NCBI GenBank assembly: GCA_963971405.1
Contig: OZ020486.1
Span: 31,829,419 to 31,893,418, forward strand
Source: Psococerastis gibbosa
Lineage: Eukaryota > Arthropoda > Insecta > Psocodea > Psocidae
Direction of reading: 5' to 3'
Length of the DNA stretch: 64,000 bases
Position numbers and translations under genes: made by a program. Position 1 is the stretch's first letter, and every line of letters starts with the position of its first letter. Positions 1 to 11,236 of the stretch are shown here, piece after piece. Under the pieces are notes generated by a model. It was not told the origin of the DNA. It saw nothing but the letters and a program-made list of their open reading frames with translations, and did not search any database.

Positions 1-2327
1 ATGCTCATTACATTTTTATATACTGTATGGTATGACATGAAATAAAACCTGACAGAAAGCCCGTATTATTATCTAAGATAATAGTTTTCAACACATTTTT
101 CAACAAATCAACGATTTCAAGATGGCGTCCAGTCAAAGTGAAATTAATGTGATACTTAAGTAGCCTAATAAATACAAAATATATACAGTATATAAAATTT
201 AAAAGTTCATAGCCGTCATTGTGGTTCGAAATTTTGAACACAAGAGTGTTTTGTGGTCAGGAAAAGAATGAAGTATTTTCTATTTTTCATTATTACGTTA
301 TTTACCTACTAGCTAGTACATATAGCGTAGCTAGCATAGCGAGAAAGCGGGGTCTGCACTTGCATGGAATCTCCCTACACCTGATCGACAAGAGCCGAAA
401 GGGATTTTTTAATTACTGTATATACTTTTTTGTAAAGTTTAACAATAAATAATTCATTTATTCAAAGAGTAGCCGCTTACCCTTACGTTTATTAACATAT
501 TACGGCCATGATGCACCGAGGGTGGGAATAGAAAACCAAGTGGTTCCGAGAAAAAGTTGAATTTCTCCGAACTCACCACTTTGAGTTTTAATTGGGTAAG
601 CATAATTATCGGATTTGGTGTTGGATCAGCTTCCCCGGAGGTCATAAGGTCACGTCAAAGAACGTCAATCTTAGTAGCGTCTTATACCTTTTTAGTTTAC
701 CTCTCCGTCATCCGAGACGGCTGCTTTATTTCTGTGATTTTCTTCATTTTATATTAAAAAATTAAGAAAAGAAATATATTTTCCCAAGAAATTGAATCCT
801 GCTTCTTAAAAACTAAGCCGCCGTACAAGATTGCTGTATTTAGTTTCAATAAGGCGCCCATTCCATTGACCGGCTAGGGCTATTTCCAAAAACAGTGACG
901 TGGTAGCAGACATTCAAGACTTAGGTTGCGTTTCCACCGATCTCGCATAGAAGAATGCAAATGACATTGACGGAAATTTGAATTTTTCGTTTTATAGAAA
1001 TCTATTAAAATGGTTGTACTTAACATATCCCATGACGCCATTTTTTAATTTTAGTTTGTTTGTTTGTGATTTTACTGTATGATCATTGATCAATTTTAAC
1101 TATGGCATAGAGGAAAATAAACATTTCCGTCAATTCTGCAATGCGAGGTCGGTGGAAACGCCACCTAAGTCTTGAATGTCTGCTACCACGTCACCGTTTT
1201 TGGAAATAGCCCTAGCCGGTCAATGGAATGGGCGCCTTAGGTTTTGATAGGAGTTTACGCGCACGATCGTATAGAGCCGTGCTGAAAGGGGTATTCAACC
1301 CACAGCACAACCCTGATATAGAAATTCGCCTACATTTTGAACACAATTTTTCCTTTAACAGATTATGAAAATTTGCCGACACTCGGCAGTTTATTACTTG
1401 ATATTATCGCTGGATAACCACAATTAATGGCAAACTAAATTGGCTAGGTAGGCTACAACTGTATTATAATGTGAGCAGCACCTGCTATAACTACAACCGC
1501 AAGATTGCATCATTAACGCTGCAGCTTTCACCACAACATGCCTTCAATATTTAACCAAGCCGTCTGCTGTTGTATCATAAATATTATAAAATATTTCAGT
1601 GTAGACATTTCCACTCCACTGGTCTTGACGTTTTCCTTTCTAGAAAATATGATGGATTCTTCCCGTAATAATAATGGTCTCCCTTTCCCTTCAATATGGT
1701 GCAAAATGTTTGCTAAACGCCAACGGAAAACACTGGAGAATATTTTTTAAATGAAACAAATTGGTTCCAGACAGCTGTCTGTATGGGCCTACTATCGCAA
1801 TTATTATTTTTAATCTTAACCTGGGATTAAAATTGTAAACAAGACAATTTCACAATGGAAATTGCTATCCATAATAATTAATAATTATTGTTTTGTTCCC
1901 GCCATGTGCAGTTTTTTCTATATCCTTTAATTTCGGTTAGGAGGCGGGACCCTTTGTAGTGTTGATTTGGCAGTTTTATCGGTTTTAAAGTTGCTGACGA
2001 TGGTGTAGTTCTTACAACTTAATTGGCGGGAAAAAGAAAGTAGGTACATACAGTATAAAGTAATATCAAAATATAAAAAAGCCAAAATATCGTGAAAATC
2101 AGGTAGTTCTGTCATTGTCATTGTGCTAGTGCCACAGTGACAGGGTACAAAGCTTACAGATCAAGGGTGTGTCACATCATCACTGGTGAAACTACAGAAA
2201 ACGAAATCCTAAGGAAGCCCAGATGTTTTTCACATTTCAATGCATAGCGGCCACCTTTGAATTCTATCTTTCATGAATCTACCATATAGTGGCAGCCACT
2301 GTAACACATATAAAGCCTTTCACCTAC
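1..2327 (-). other. Start of the next phosphatase intron (continues left of the window)
   Basis: The GTAGGTG donor at 2321-2327 opens a phase-1 intron that does not close inside the window. It holds a 384-bp foldback element (853-1236) and, at about 1909-1955, a fragment similar to the tail that follows the tRNA-like repeats at 10.39 and 17.71 kb (CAGTTTTTTCTATATCCTTT). Nothing is recognised in 1-850. Confidence 0.7.
853..1236. mobile_element. 384-bp foldback MITE, PIF/Harbinger-like
   Basis: The ends are GGCGCCCATTCCATTGACCG and its reverse complement. Long arms of about 130 bases pair with each other and include TAGCAGACATTCAAGACTTA and the complement. The flanks are TAA on the left and TTA on the right, fitting a TWA target. 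The non-palindromic loop (with GATCATTGATCAATTTTAAC) runs in the opposite direction to the loop of the copy at 38116. No coding capacity. A copy of identical length lies at 38116-38499. The superfamily is inferred from target and TIR only. Confidence 0.85.
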
Positions 2328-2535
2328 CTAGAAGATGCTCAACTGTTCTCGTATTGACATTTTCGAGTTGCGTCTTATTCCAAACGTATTCCGATTTGAT
2401 GCCCCTTCGTTTTCGGTCCCGCACCCACTCATCTATGAGGTTTCGTCCGTCCAAGCGGCGTCCTTCCTCAGTTGCAGACTCGGGATCTTTAGCTACTTTA
2501 GGCAGCCAATGTCTCCTTCCCCCACCAAGAAGTAC
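2328..2535 (-). CDS. Alkaline phosphatase, exon with the GGGRR segment
   Basis: This exon has 69 codons plus one base. It opens after a strong acceptor (CTTTTTGTTTCCAG) and ends CTTCTAG|GTAGGT; phases are 0 in and 1 out. The protein starts VLLGGGRRHWLPK and contains EEGRRLDGRNLIDEW, SEYVWNKTQL and ends HLLG. This corresponds to the family stretch V.LGGGR..(F/Y).P ... G.RLDG.(N/D)L...W ... (Y/F)(V/I)WN...L ... (Y/H)LLG. It follows exon 56648-56826 directly in the alignment with no residues missing, although 54.1 kb of DNA separates the two. The later parts of the enzyme (EGGRIDHGHH, ADHSH) were not found in 1-2327, so the gene continues to the left of the window. Confidence 0.95.
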
Positions 2536-2686
2536 CTGGAAACAAAAAGATATCCCACCTATATTATTCCGCTAAATGGTTTAGTACCCAGGTCCTGTGC
2601 GCACCAAACTACACATATGGGGTATCTACACTTTCCTTAGAACCCGAGGAATACGCCAAACATAGGCCTACTCATGTTCTTTTTAA

Positions 2687-3009
2687 GAGAACATGCTACA
2701 TAGAAAATTAGCACACCAAAATTTGTTGTTTGTATTGACTTTTTATTTTTTAATTAATTAAAAAAACAAGTTATTAAAGATTTGGCTCATGTAAGCTGTA
2801 GAAGCCTACTTCATGCATCATGATAGGAAAAAATACATTTTTGGTATCATAGTTCTTTCCTAAAAACTACAGGCGTCTAAAATTTCGCGGAATCTGGGAT
2901 TTTTGGAAAAAAATAAAAAACCGAAAAGCAAAAATACCCGATTATATTGTATGATGCACGAAAAATCTTCTACAACTTAAATTAGCCAAATTTTTAATAG
3001 CTTCCTGAG
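2687..3009. mobile_element. TTAA-flanked MITE, copy 1
   Basis: TTAA lies on both sides (2683-2686, 3010-3013). The sequence is an inverted copy of 63443-63771: GAGAACATGCTACATAGAAA at the left, and CTTCATGCATCATG and TCTACAACTTAAATTAGCCA as internal inverted arms. It is about 323 bp and non-coding. TTAA targeting suggests a piggyBac-type source, but the termini are not the usual piggyBac ones. Confidence 0.65.
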
Positions 3010-3221
3010 TTAATGAAATAAAATGTAAAAAGTATTTAATCCTCTTAAAATAAATCGTTTTACAACTTATCCTTTGCGCGTCCCCGCACTAAAAATTCTT
3101 CGAATGTTTGCACGAGTCCACTAGTCTAAAATGTGTCATGCATTGCAGCAGGTACCATAGGTAGGTACCTCTAATTGCAGAGTGCAAAGACATTGACGTG
3201 GTAGCAGACATTCAAGACTTA

Positions 3222-3470
3222 GGCGAGTTTTCCACCGACCTCTCATTGCAGAATGCAAATGACATTGACGGAAATTTTTGTTTTACTCTATGCCATAGTT
3301 AAAATTGATCAATGATCATAGAGTAAAATCACAAACAAACTAAAATTAAAAAATGGCGTCATGGGATATGTTAAGTACAAACATTTTAATAGATTTCTTT
3401 AAAAAGAAAAATTCAAATTTCCGTCAATGTCATTTGCATTCTGCAATGAGTGGTCGGTGGAATACCCGCC
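3222..3470. mobile_element. Inner foldback MITE copy without the full outer arms
   Basis: Ends are GGCGAGTTTTCCACCGACC and an imperfect complement GGTCGGTGGAATACCCGCC. The arms continue to AATGACATTGACGGAAATTT, and the loop matches the other foldback copies. The left flank (3196-3221) still shows the outer-arm sequence GACGTGGTAGCAGACATTCA, but the right flank does not. This shows that the 384-bp element is composite: an inner palindrome set within an outer palindrome. Confidence 0.7.
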
Positions 3471-5571
3471 TCAAGCATTCAAACCAAACAGAGAGACAGT
3501 AATCTAGCAGCAGCATGTCAACCACAAGATAATGTCATATTTTCAAATTCGTCTAGCTAGACTGTCGCCAAAAACCATTCCATTTAAACTTACATTAGAT
3601 TAGGAAAATATTTTGAAAAGGAAAATGAATGAGGGTATCCAGATACGTATTTTGGAAATGGGGGTTTCGCTTTCGTAGGGCTGAAGAAAGATGTTAGTGA
3701 AACGTTTTCCCTGAGTTATGAGACCCTTGGTTTCGTGACCTGCTCCTTATGGCCTTCCCTTCCCAACAGTTTCTTGGACCAGTTTCACCTGGGAAATGGG
3801 GGTCACGTTCATAAGGATTCCTTCTGCGTTTGAATACATCCCCAGACATTATTTTTTCTTCTTGGCTTTAATTCTAATCAGTTACAATACAAAGTAGAAC
3901 CTCAAAACTTGGCCCCGGCTGGCATGTCGTTATTTTATATTACTGTACTCTGTGACAGACATTTATCAATCCCCCCTCCCCCGCCGGTAAAATAATAAAT
4001 AATCTTAAAGACCAAACCAATTCTGCTCTATAAAAGAACCTCGTTATGTCTTAAAATTATTTTTGGAAGGATTGAAATAGGCTATAGAAGCATTTACTTC
4101 AAATACTAGTACAATAGTAGTGTGGCTTAGTTGCAAAACTTTATTTTCCAGAATATATTGTAGAACACTAAGCAGCATTCATAAATTTATTCGAACCAAT
4201 GATCATGGTTAGTATACGTGTACAGTTATTACAAAATTTATGAAGCTGAATAAACCCCAAAAGTTCCCATAAAAACCCCACATGTCTAGATAACTGGTCT
4301 TGTACTGCATTACTGCGGGAAAAACTAAACCTCGAATGTTCAGTAAGTCTGGAAAAGCCAGTCTTCCTAGCAACAGCTGGAAATGAGTGCTGATGGAAAA
4401 CCGTCACCCGGAAAATCGAATCTATATTGTAATGAAAAATTTGAAGCTCTCTCACCGGCGCCATCAGGTTTTCCCTATTACAATTCAAGTGGTTGTTGTG
4501 GGCTACCACACTAAAATGACTTTTTGTTGTTTGTTTACTTACCCTTAACATTTTCCTGAAATTCCCCTTCCAGCAATGTTATTTTTTTTTTAATGTATAA
4601 GATTGACAAATTTTCCCGTCATTCTAATTGGGTTTGATGGAATCCCGATATTATCAGGAAATCATTAAAGAGCTTAAGGGAGGGTCCCTCGGTCGCTTGG
4701 AATGTTTTGGTTAAGGATTACTGGACGGTGCTCTAATGCATGGCGGTGCCGTTAAATATATTCCTTACACAGACATTCCGAGAGTCCGTACGTACTGCAT
4801 TTATGTCAAGGTATGACATTGGGGCCCTCGTATGGTATCAACAAACTTGGGATAGCATTAATGTACAATACTATAATAATTTCCATTGGATGTCGCCACA
4901 TGCATAGTTCAAAAGGTAAAAGTATTCCAATAGTACCGAAATAATTATCGCGGTCCCTTAATGTCATAATATTATCATAGATTTCAATTCTTCGAATGTT
5001 TAAGAAAAAAAATCCAGTCCCCATCTTGGACTTTCTTTATTGCCCATAACTGGTTCGAAACAATTGAATGAAGATTATTTAACCCCTAAAAGCACCCTCT
5101 AACAAATGGGTAAGCAATTAAAAAGAACAATTGGATTCACAGCTGGGCAGTTAAACAGGGTGCTTAAGAAAAACGGCTATCAGCAAATGCTCTTTTCCTG
5201 CAAATGAGCTGCTATAAATTTCACCTAAGAATCGATAAGCATAAGCTGTTTTTAAAAAAATAGACCTATTGAAACAAATTCATATAATGAAATTTAGGTC
5301 TCCATTTCTATCAGTATTTTTTTAACATTAACACTTCTTTTCGCCGTTGGAGGAATTAATTAAAAATCGGCATTTGTGCAAAATGAAAAAAAGGGGAAAC
5401 CGTGAAAAGCTAGCACCAGCAACGCCATTACTGCAGTCTTTAATTTATAGTAAACCAGTTTGCCTCCTTTTGTGACCTGAGGTGTCATATGCGCCCTCAG
5501 CGTACACCTATCCTTAGCTCAGACAGCTTTTAATTCCAGACTAAGCCCTGTGTTTTGCTTAGGTAGGCTAT
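3471..5571. other. Intronic stretch without recognised features
   Basis: Unique-looking AT-rich sequence. The 127-codon minus-strand frame at 4168-4551 has no recognisable motif and is treated as chance. Confidence 0.5.
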
Positions 5572-5704
5572 ATTCCACGGTGGACCAATAGATTGGATGG
5601 ACCCAAGCCCTGCGGAAAATTTATACTTTACTTATATGTTGAGTCTCGAACCCCGAACGTCTATTTCATAGTCTACTATTCTACCAACTGGACTATGCCG
5701 GTAC
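5572..5704 (-). mobile_element. tRNA-derived SINE, copy 1
   Basis: Read on the minus strand, the head has an A-box-like TAGTCCAGTTGG and a B-box-like GGTTCGAGACTC at the expected spacing. They are followed by a body containing TTTTCCGCAGGGCTTGGGTC. The same body occurs on the plus strand 120 bp away (5824-5893). The internal Pol III promoter suggests a SINE; the parent tRNA is not clear. Confidence 0.6.
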
Positions 5705-5823
5705 TTTAGATACACAAAATATAAAATTATTTATTGGATGTCAGGCTCAACAAACGAGTCATTGACTAATTTCAGATAATGGCCGAGAATAGTTCAATTT
5801 GTTGATACCTGGAATACATCTTT

Positions 5824-5893
5824 GTAAGTTCGAGATTCGACATAAAAGGATAAAATTCCGCCTGACCTAGGTCCACCCAACCTTATTGGGTAC
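5824..5893 (+). mobile_element. tRNA-derived SINE, copy 2 (5' truncated)
   Basis: It begins at the B-box region (GTTCGAGATTCGACAT) and continues AAAATTCCGCCTGACCTAGG, matching the body of the SINE at 5572-5704 in the opposite orientation. The A-box part is absent. Confidence 0.5.
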
Positions 5894-8094
5894 TTTGCTT
5901 TCATAGGCAAGGGAAAAACGCGGGTTCAAAATGCGTATGATCCAACTATTTCGTGTCTATTTTATCAAAAACAACCGCCCAAGGGAGAGCCCAATGCCCT
6001 TTGTGGCAGTTATATACTTCGTCTGTAAAATCAAGTCGTTACTGATATCAAAATGCGTGAAACTCCACTACTTCAGGCCTATTTTTTTTTTTTAACAAAC
6101 CCGGTGGGAGACCCCGGACCCGATTCACGCCTTTCGAACTCTGGAGCGGCCCTGCGCAAGGGTGTCAGAAGCTGCCTCGCCCAGACCGTCATTAGGCGTT
6201 TTTGTTTCGTTTTGTCGATGCGAAAGGCCAACAGAGTAATAGCCTGTCTACCTAGAATATTAAGTAGGGTCTCAGCAGTTCACAAGAGGATCGAGGATGT
6301 TAATCACGATGCGTCAAACGCTGTAGGCTGTATAAGTGAGGGAAATAATGAGAACCTGCGCTCAACAGCACCGCCAGTCATTCCGGCCACGTATCCTAGC
6401 CTCTAATGAAGCAGTTAACCATGTCAGATCGACATCATAGTCTGATGGAGGGGCAAATGGGAGGAAAATGGGGGAGAAATTCGAAATTCTCGCTGGATTT
6501 CCGTTCCACGGGCCCATTTGTCTGCGGGCGTGACAGACATATTGTTTCGCTAAGACTTTTTAACATTTTCGTAGCTCCGAGGTTTTTTCTGACGGGGAAA
6601 GAGGAATTAATCAGAAGTTAAACGGGAGATGGCTATATGTTTTATTAATTGCTTCTATTATTCGGCTTTAACTTGGTTTTTGCCCGAAGGAGTTTGTAAA
6701 CAACTTAGATTTCGGAACAATATTTAACTTAGTAAATTGTCGTGCCAGTAAGACGATTAGCAATTAGCGGTATAAATCACAATAGTCACAACATAAGCCA
6801 CGATCATCCCTATATTCCAAGGCGATATGGAATATGTTCAAGTATATAATGACCTTTTATTTTCATGATGGCCATTGCCCACGCATTAGCCACGGTGTTC
6901 GGGACGATCCTTAACGATGTATTGCGTAGAGATCTTTAGCAGGTACAATTCAATTAACAGATCTGCTTGGTTATATTATCAAAGCATCCATAAATAGGCT
7001 ATGCTATGTCAACAGAAACGTGGAATTTGTACATTAAAAGCCCGTTCCCATGCCCAGCTTTCAAAAGGTACCGAGGTTCTCCCTTGTATCGAAAGAGCTG
7101 AAAATAAGGGTCTATAGAGGGTCTATAGAACCTTTTTTTTCGAATTTTCAGTGACATCCGCTTTGCATTCATATTATCGTAAGCACCGACCATTGGATAT
7201 TGTTACGATCACTTATTGCTGCTACGTTACAATAGGTAAGTTAACATTGCTTATATGAACGGACACATTATAATTTGTAAAATATTATTTTTGCCTGTAC
7301 CATGCCCGTCTTTTGATAATCAAGTTTTGGGTTAACTTAAAATTAAAATCATAAATTCTATGTGAAATAAAATCAGGATCAGATCGTATATAAGTATGAT
7401 AGGCTACAGATAATTAAAGAGATAAAGGCGGTTGGTTCCCAAGTTTCCTTTGTGATAAAGCCATGGGCTGAAGTTGAAATTCGCCTTTTGTACAGGCGGA
7501 GTTGTTATCTGATGAACAGCTTTGGTGTCACAAAATCATCTCTCTTCCTTATTTTATGCTGTTCAAAGAGGTATTTGTATTATTTACCAAGATATAATAT
7601 GTACATAATCCATATAATTCATGACTTTCAAACTTCCACGGTGTATTTAATGTTTACATAGACATTCACTGTATATAGTAAAACAGTTAGGCCTAAGTTT
7701 GAAAGGAACTGCGGAAAAGACCAGAGAGTCTTCCTTTAACTGATCTCCATCTGCAGGCCTACTATGCCGTTTAAAAATGTAAAAATAACAATTTTGGAGT
7801 AACACTTTGCATTCTAAAAATAGTTTGTTTACATTTTTAACCACAGAATAAATTATTCATCCATAACGACGTGGTATAGGTACTATGCTTGCAACCGTAC
7901 CAGGAGGTACTAAGTTATATTAATGGTACCGGATATAACATTTAAACAAAGCACTGAACATTCTAAAAATGTTTTGATAACCCCAATAATAAGTTATATC
8001 TTGTGGTCGGTACCTTGTGCTAAATCTACCGCTACTGCTGCATCCATAGCACGAGGCACCAATTTAACTTTTTACTGGCGAGTCCAGAGTATTG
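5894..8094. other. Intronic stretch with possible worn hAT-like fragments
   Basis: Near 5943-5975 and 6072-6125, CTATTTCGTGTCTATTTTAT and GGTGGGAGACCCCGGACCC faintly resemble the interior of the 41537 element. The 6053-6406 plus-strand frame is GC-richer than its surroundings but shows no domain. Nothing else was recognised. Confidence 0.35.
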
Positions 8095-8102
8095 GACTAG
8101 AG

Positions 8103-8426
8103 CAGGAGTTCCCAAACTTTTTTGTGGACCACTGGATTATTTTATGATATTCCGTGGACCACCATGGCTGTGCCAGGAAAATCGTCAAATTCAAACCAAG
8201 ATAAGATCAAGTAGTTTGTGCGTATAATTAGGCTACGTGCTAATATTTAATTACATGTTTAGGACTGGTATTGGTTGAATTTTATAAAGGTAGTTCAGTG
8301 CCAAAACTTACGGTACTGCATTTTTCTTCAAATTACCTATAACTCAGCTGTTTTCTTTTCTTATTTCTTACAATGGTCCGAGGACCACCTGATATGTGCC
8401 TGTGGACCACAGTTTGGGAACCACTG
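8103..8426. mobile_element. 324-bp hAT (Charlie-like) MITE
   Basis: The termini are CAGGAGTTCCCAAACTTTTT and, reverse-complemented, CAGTGGTTCCCAAACTGTGG. Subterminal TTGTGGACCACTGG repeats inside. An 8-bp target duplication GACTAGAG / GTCTAGAG flanks it (8095-8102, 8427-8434), with one mismatch. The CAG.GGTTCCCAAAC terminus is typical of hAT-Charlie elements. No coding capacity. Confidence 0.88.
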
Positions 8427-9570
8427 GTCTAGAGTATGATCTAAGATTCTGGAATTGTCAAATAAATACGACTAGTCTGTAGTAAATCGGTTGGTCTACA
8501 ATAGCTATTTGCAATGTAAGTTCATTTCTTATTTCAGTTTCATTTTGTACGTTGCCAGGCATTTGAACATGATGACCCAGTGCTCTGGTAGGTTGCTATG
8601 GATGCACATAATGTATTTTATATACATCAACTGTGCTGTATACCCTCCCTTTCTTATTTTAAAACATTCCTCCCACACGTTCCACTGTTCGAACGAACAC
8701 GTATGCAGTACATATGTTTTCAAAACACAAAACTCATTCAAATAGTGATCTATCAGTAGCAAACAAAACATGTGATGGATCACCACAAACAAAACACACC
8801 TCTCTCCCCCCTCGCCCCTGTCCATTTCCACCGCTTCTGCCATAAAATATGGACGACTCGGTTTCCCCTTTGGTGTAGCTTAACCAGCAAGCAATCGGTA
8901 TCTGTGTCAGACTGCTAAAATTTTCACGAAGCCTCAGGCGATTCATTTGGCTAGATGAAGAAAGGAAAGGGTGCTGTTAGATTAAGTTTTCAGTTGTTCA
9001 TATTGCAACCTTCTTACGTAGGCTTATAGTTCATGAACTGACTTAATTTCATCACGAATTGGTATTCATGAGAGAAACTTGTCAAGTCACAGATTTTATA
9101 TTGCTTACAAATTTGAAGAACACTTCATGTAAAAAGTTAGTGGAATTTGTATTTAAAAAAGGTTTTTGTTTCAGAGTGTGTTAGTACCACGGTAGGAGAA
9201 AACAATACAAAAGTTTACTTTTTCATCTCAGAAAAATTAAATTTACTGTACCAAAGTTTAACATAATATGTGCGTATATTATGTATATTAAAGAGTATAT
9301 CCTGTAGGTTAATAAATATTTTGTATATTGTAAGTCTTGTAAGTATGGTAATAAGTACTTAGAAACTAGTTTTACTAAGAGTGGAAAAATTTCGAAAAAA
9401 TAATAATTTCATAAATTTACAGTATGTTTATTCAAGTACTGGAATAAATTAAAAAATCTAATATATTCAATTAATAGTCCGAGTATTTATATTTTATTTG
9501 AACAAAACACACTTGCAGACAAGACATAGAGCAAGGCTCTTTTTAAGCATCTAGGGCCTAGGGCTACATA

Positions 9571-9901
9571 CAGTAAAATTATCCGAAATTCAGAAAACGA
9601 TTCGGATTTCGAATGGCCTAAATATTTAAGCGGATGCAAGAAGACGGGTGCAGACATCTTATATCGGCCTTGATATTAAAAAAATTGACTTTTGATTCTT
9701 GGGGCACTGATTTTTTTTATTCATTATATACTTATTTACTACACTATTAGGTCTTATTATTTAACTATTGATGAATGTAAACAGCAAGATAAATAAGCTC
9801 ATTTTTGTTCAAAATTATCCCTCTTTTCGGAAAAACTGAAGTATTCGAATAATTGATTAAAATTTCTTTAGAAATTGATTAGGATAATTAGAGTTTTACT
9901 G
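9571..9901. mobile_element. 331-bp pogo/Tigger-like MITE
   Basis: The left end is CAGTAAAATTATCCGAAATT, and the right end reverse-complements to CAGTAAAACTCTAATTATCC. The ATTATCCGAA terminus is typical of pogo/Tigger non-autonomous elements, which target TA. TA precedes the left end, but AA follows the right end, so the duplication is damaged or the end is off by a base. Confidence 0.65.
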
Positions 9902-10336
9902 AACTATACTTTAGAACATATTTATGATTTTAATGCCAAAGAATGCTATAGGAAAATATTATAAAAGGGTAATAAATTCACCAAAACCCACAACGAACCG
10001 GGCCCGCTTTTTAACAATGAGCAGATTCCACGAATGTCAATAAAATTCCCCCTATCTACTATAGATCTGCATTACTTGAAACCTTTTCCATTATAAACCT
10101 TAAATTGAGTTCAGCTCTTCCTTTCTGAATGGAAACATAGTACATTGTACTGTAGGTCTGAGAGTATGACCTACATACCCTGGTTCATAAATTGGGTTCA
10201 CAACTTTTACATCATTGACATGGGGACAATAGCGAAAAAGCGAATTTTCCGCAAGGGAAACTTTAAAAAAATTTCATGAGAGCTGTCAATATATAAGAGC
10301 ATACAAGTGGAGGATTTAGAGGACACTGCACTTGTC

Positions 10337-10396
10337 TGGCTTGTGATCGAGCGGTTAAGGTGTAGATCGTGGGTTCGAACCCCACAAAGTCCAGTT
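10337..10396 (+). repeat. tRNA-like repeat, degenerate copy
   Basis: CTGGCTTGTGATCGAGCGGT, then AGATCGTGGGTTCGAACCCC and a closing AAGTCCAG, matches the tRNA-like sequence at 17643-17715. The anticodon-arm part is deleted. The flanks also match: ATAAGAGCATA upstream, and TTTTTTCTATATCCTCTAAT downstream. Further tail sequence (CCAAAGTTAATTTAATGTCA) reappears at about 10582. The conserved flanks show that it belongs to a repeat and is not a free tRNA gene. Confidence 0.6.
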
Positions 10397-11014
10397 TTTT
10401 CTATATCCTCTAATTTCAGTTATAACGAGGAGGTTATCGGTATAGTCCACGCAGAATGAGAAAAGTATGGACATGGAATGTTTTGATCCTGTGCAACACT
10501 GTAAAAATATTCATTGCACAATTTTTTTTATGCCTTGCATCCAATTCAACAAGGTAACACAAAATGGTTATACCTCTTCGACCAAAGTTAATTTAATGTC
10601 AGTGTTATACTAGTAGGTATACTATATCATATTGTAATGGTTTCACCCTAATCCGCCCCTGCCTGGACTGGGGTATTCAATAGGTTTCTCACCCAACCCC
10701 AGTCCACAGGCTCTTCAGTGTCCCTCAAATACGCGGAGGTGAGACATCAATTTGTTGGATAATAGTGCCCTTATACAATATACACATGCACATTACACCT
10801 TACACACTGTCAACTGTTGAGACGCCGCAGACGAAAGGTAGGTTCATCTCAATTATATTAAAGTATACAGTCCACTCATAAACCAATCGAAGGCGTGTGG
10901 TACCGCCACACATACAGTACAATACTGCAATATAATGCATATAAAAGGTTCAATAATTTCATAACATGTAAAGGTGACTGAAGTTTGAATCATATGTGCT
11001 CTATAATGTCATAT
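10397..11014. other. Intronic stretch with a hAT-like terminus
   Basis: TAATCCGCCCCTG at 10649-10661 equals the reverse complement of the CAGGGGCGGATTA end seen at 50908. A left end and duplication were not found. Tail sequence of the tRNA-like repeat is present near 10582-10620. Confidence 0.35.
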
Positions 11015-11236
11015 TTTAAATAAATAAATAACTACTTTTCTTGCTTTATTACTAAGCCAACCTAGCGGAGTTAGGGCTATAAAGCCCTCTCTTACACTCA
11101 ACTAGGAAGCCCCGGGGCCGCCTGCTTTACATGCCCTCCAAAGCATGACCAGAAAATGTAGCCAGTGTGGGACTCGAACCAACAGCCTTTCGGGTGAAAG
11201 TCAGAGCCCGTACCACTACTCTAAATGTCCTGACTA
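11015..11236 (-). mobile_element. tRNA-Glu-derived SINE, copy a
   Basis: On the minus strand the head reads AGAGTAGTGGTACGGGCTC, then CTTTCACCCGAAAGG and GTTGGTTCGAGTCCCAC. The TTTCACCC anticodon region and the B box resemble tRNA-Glu(TTC). The body includes AGGGCTTTATAGCCCTAACT, and the 3' end is AGTAATAAAGC plus an AT-rich tail. Other copies lie at 19250, 22380, 29426 and 42021. Confidence 0.75.

Noticed and set aside
2273-2640. Plus-strand open frames of about 100 codons
   Set aside because: They are antisense shadows of the phosphatase exon at 2328-2535, which has splice sites and a clear family match on the minus strand.
4168-4551. Minus-strand frame of 127 codons
   Set aside because: No domain, no splice-site support and no repeat partner; length is within chance for a 64-kb window.
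6053-6406. Plus-strand frame of 117 codons in a GC-richer patch
   Set aside because: No recognisable motif. Its start overlaps sequence faintly like a hAT-type MITE interior.
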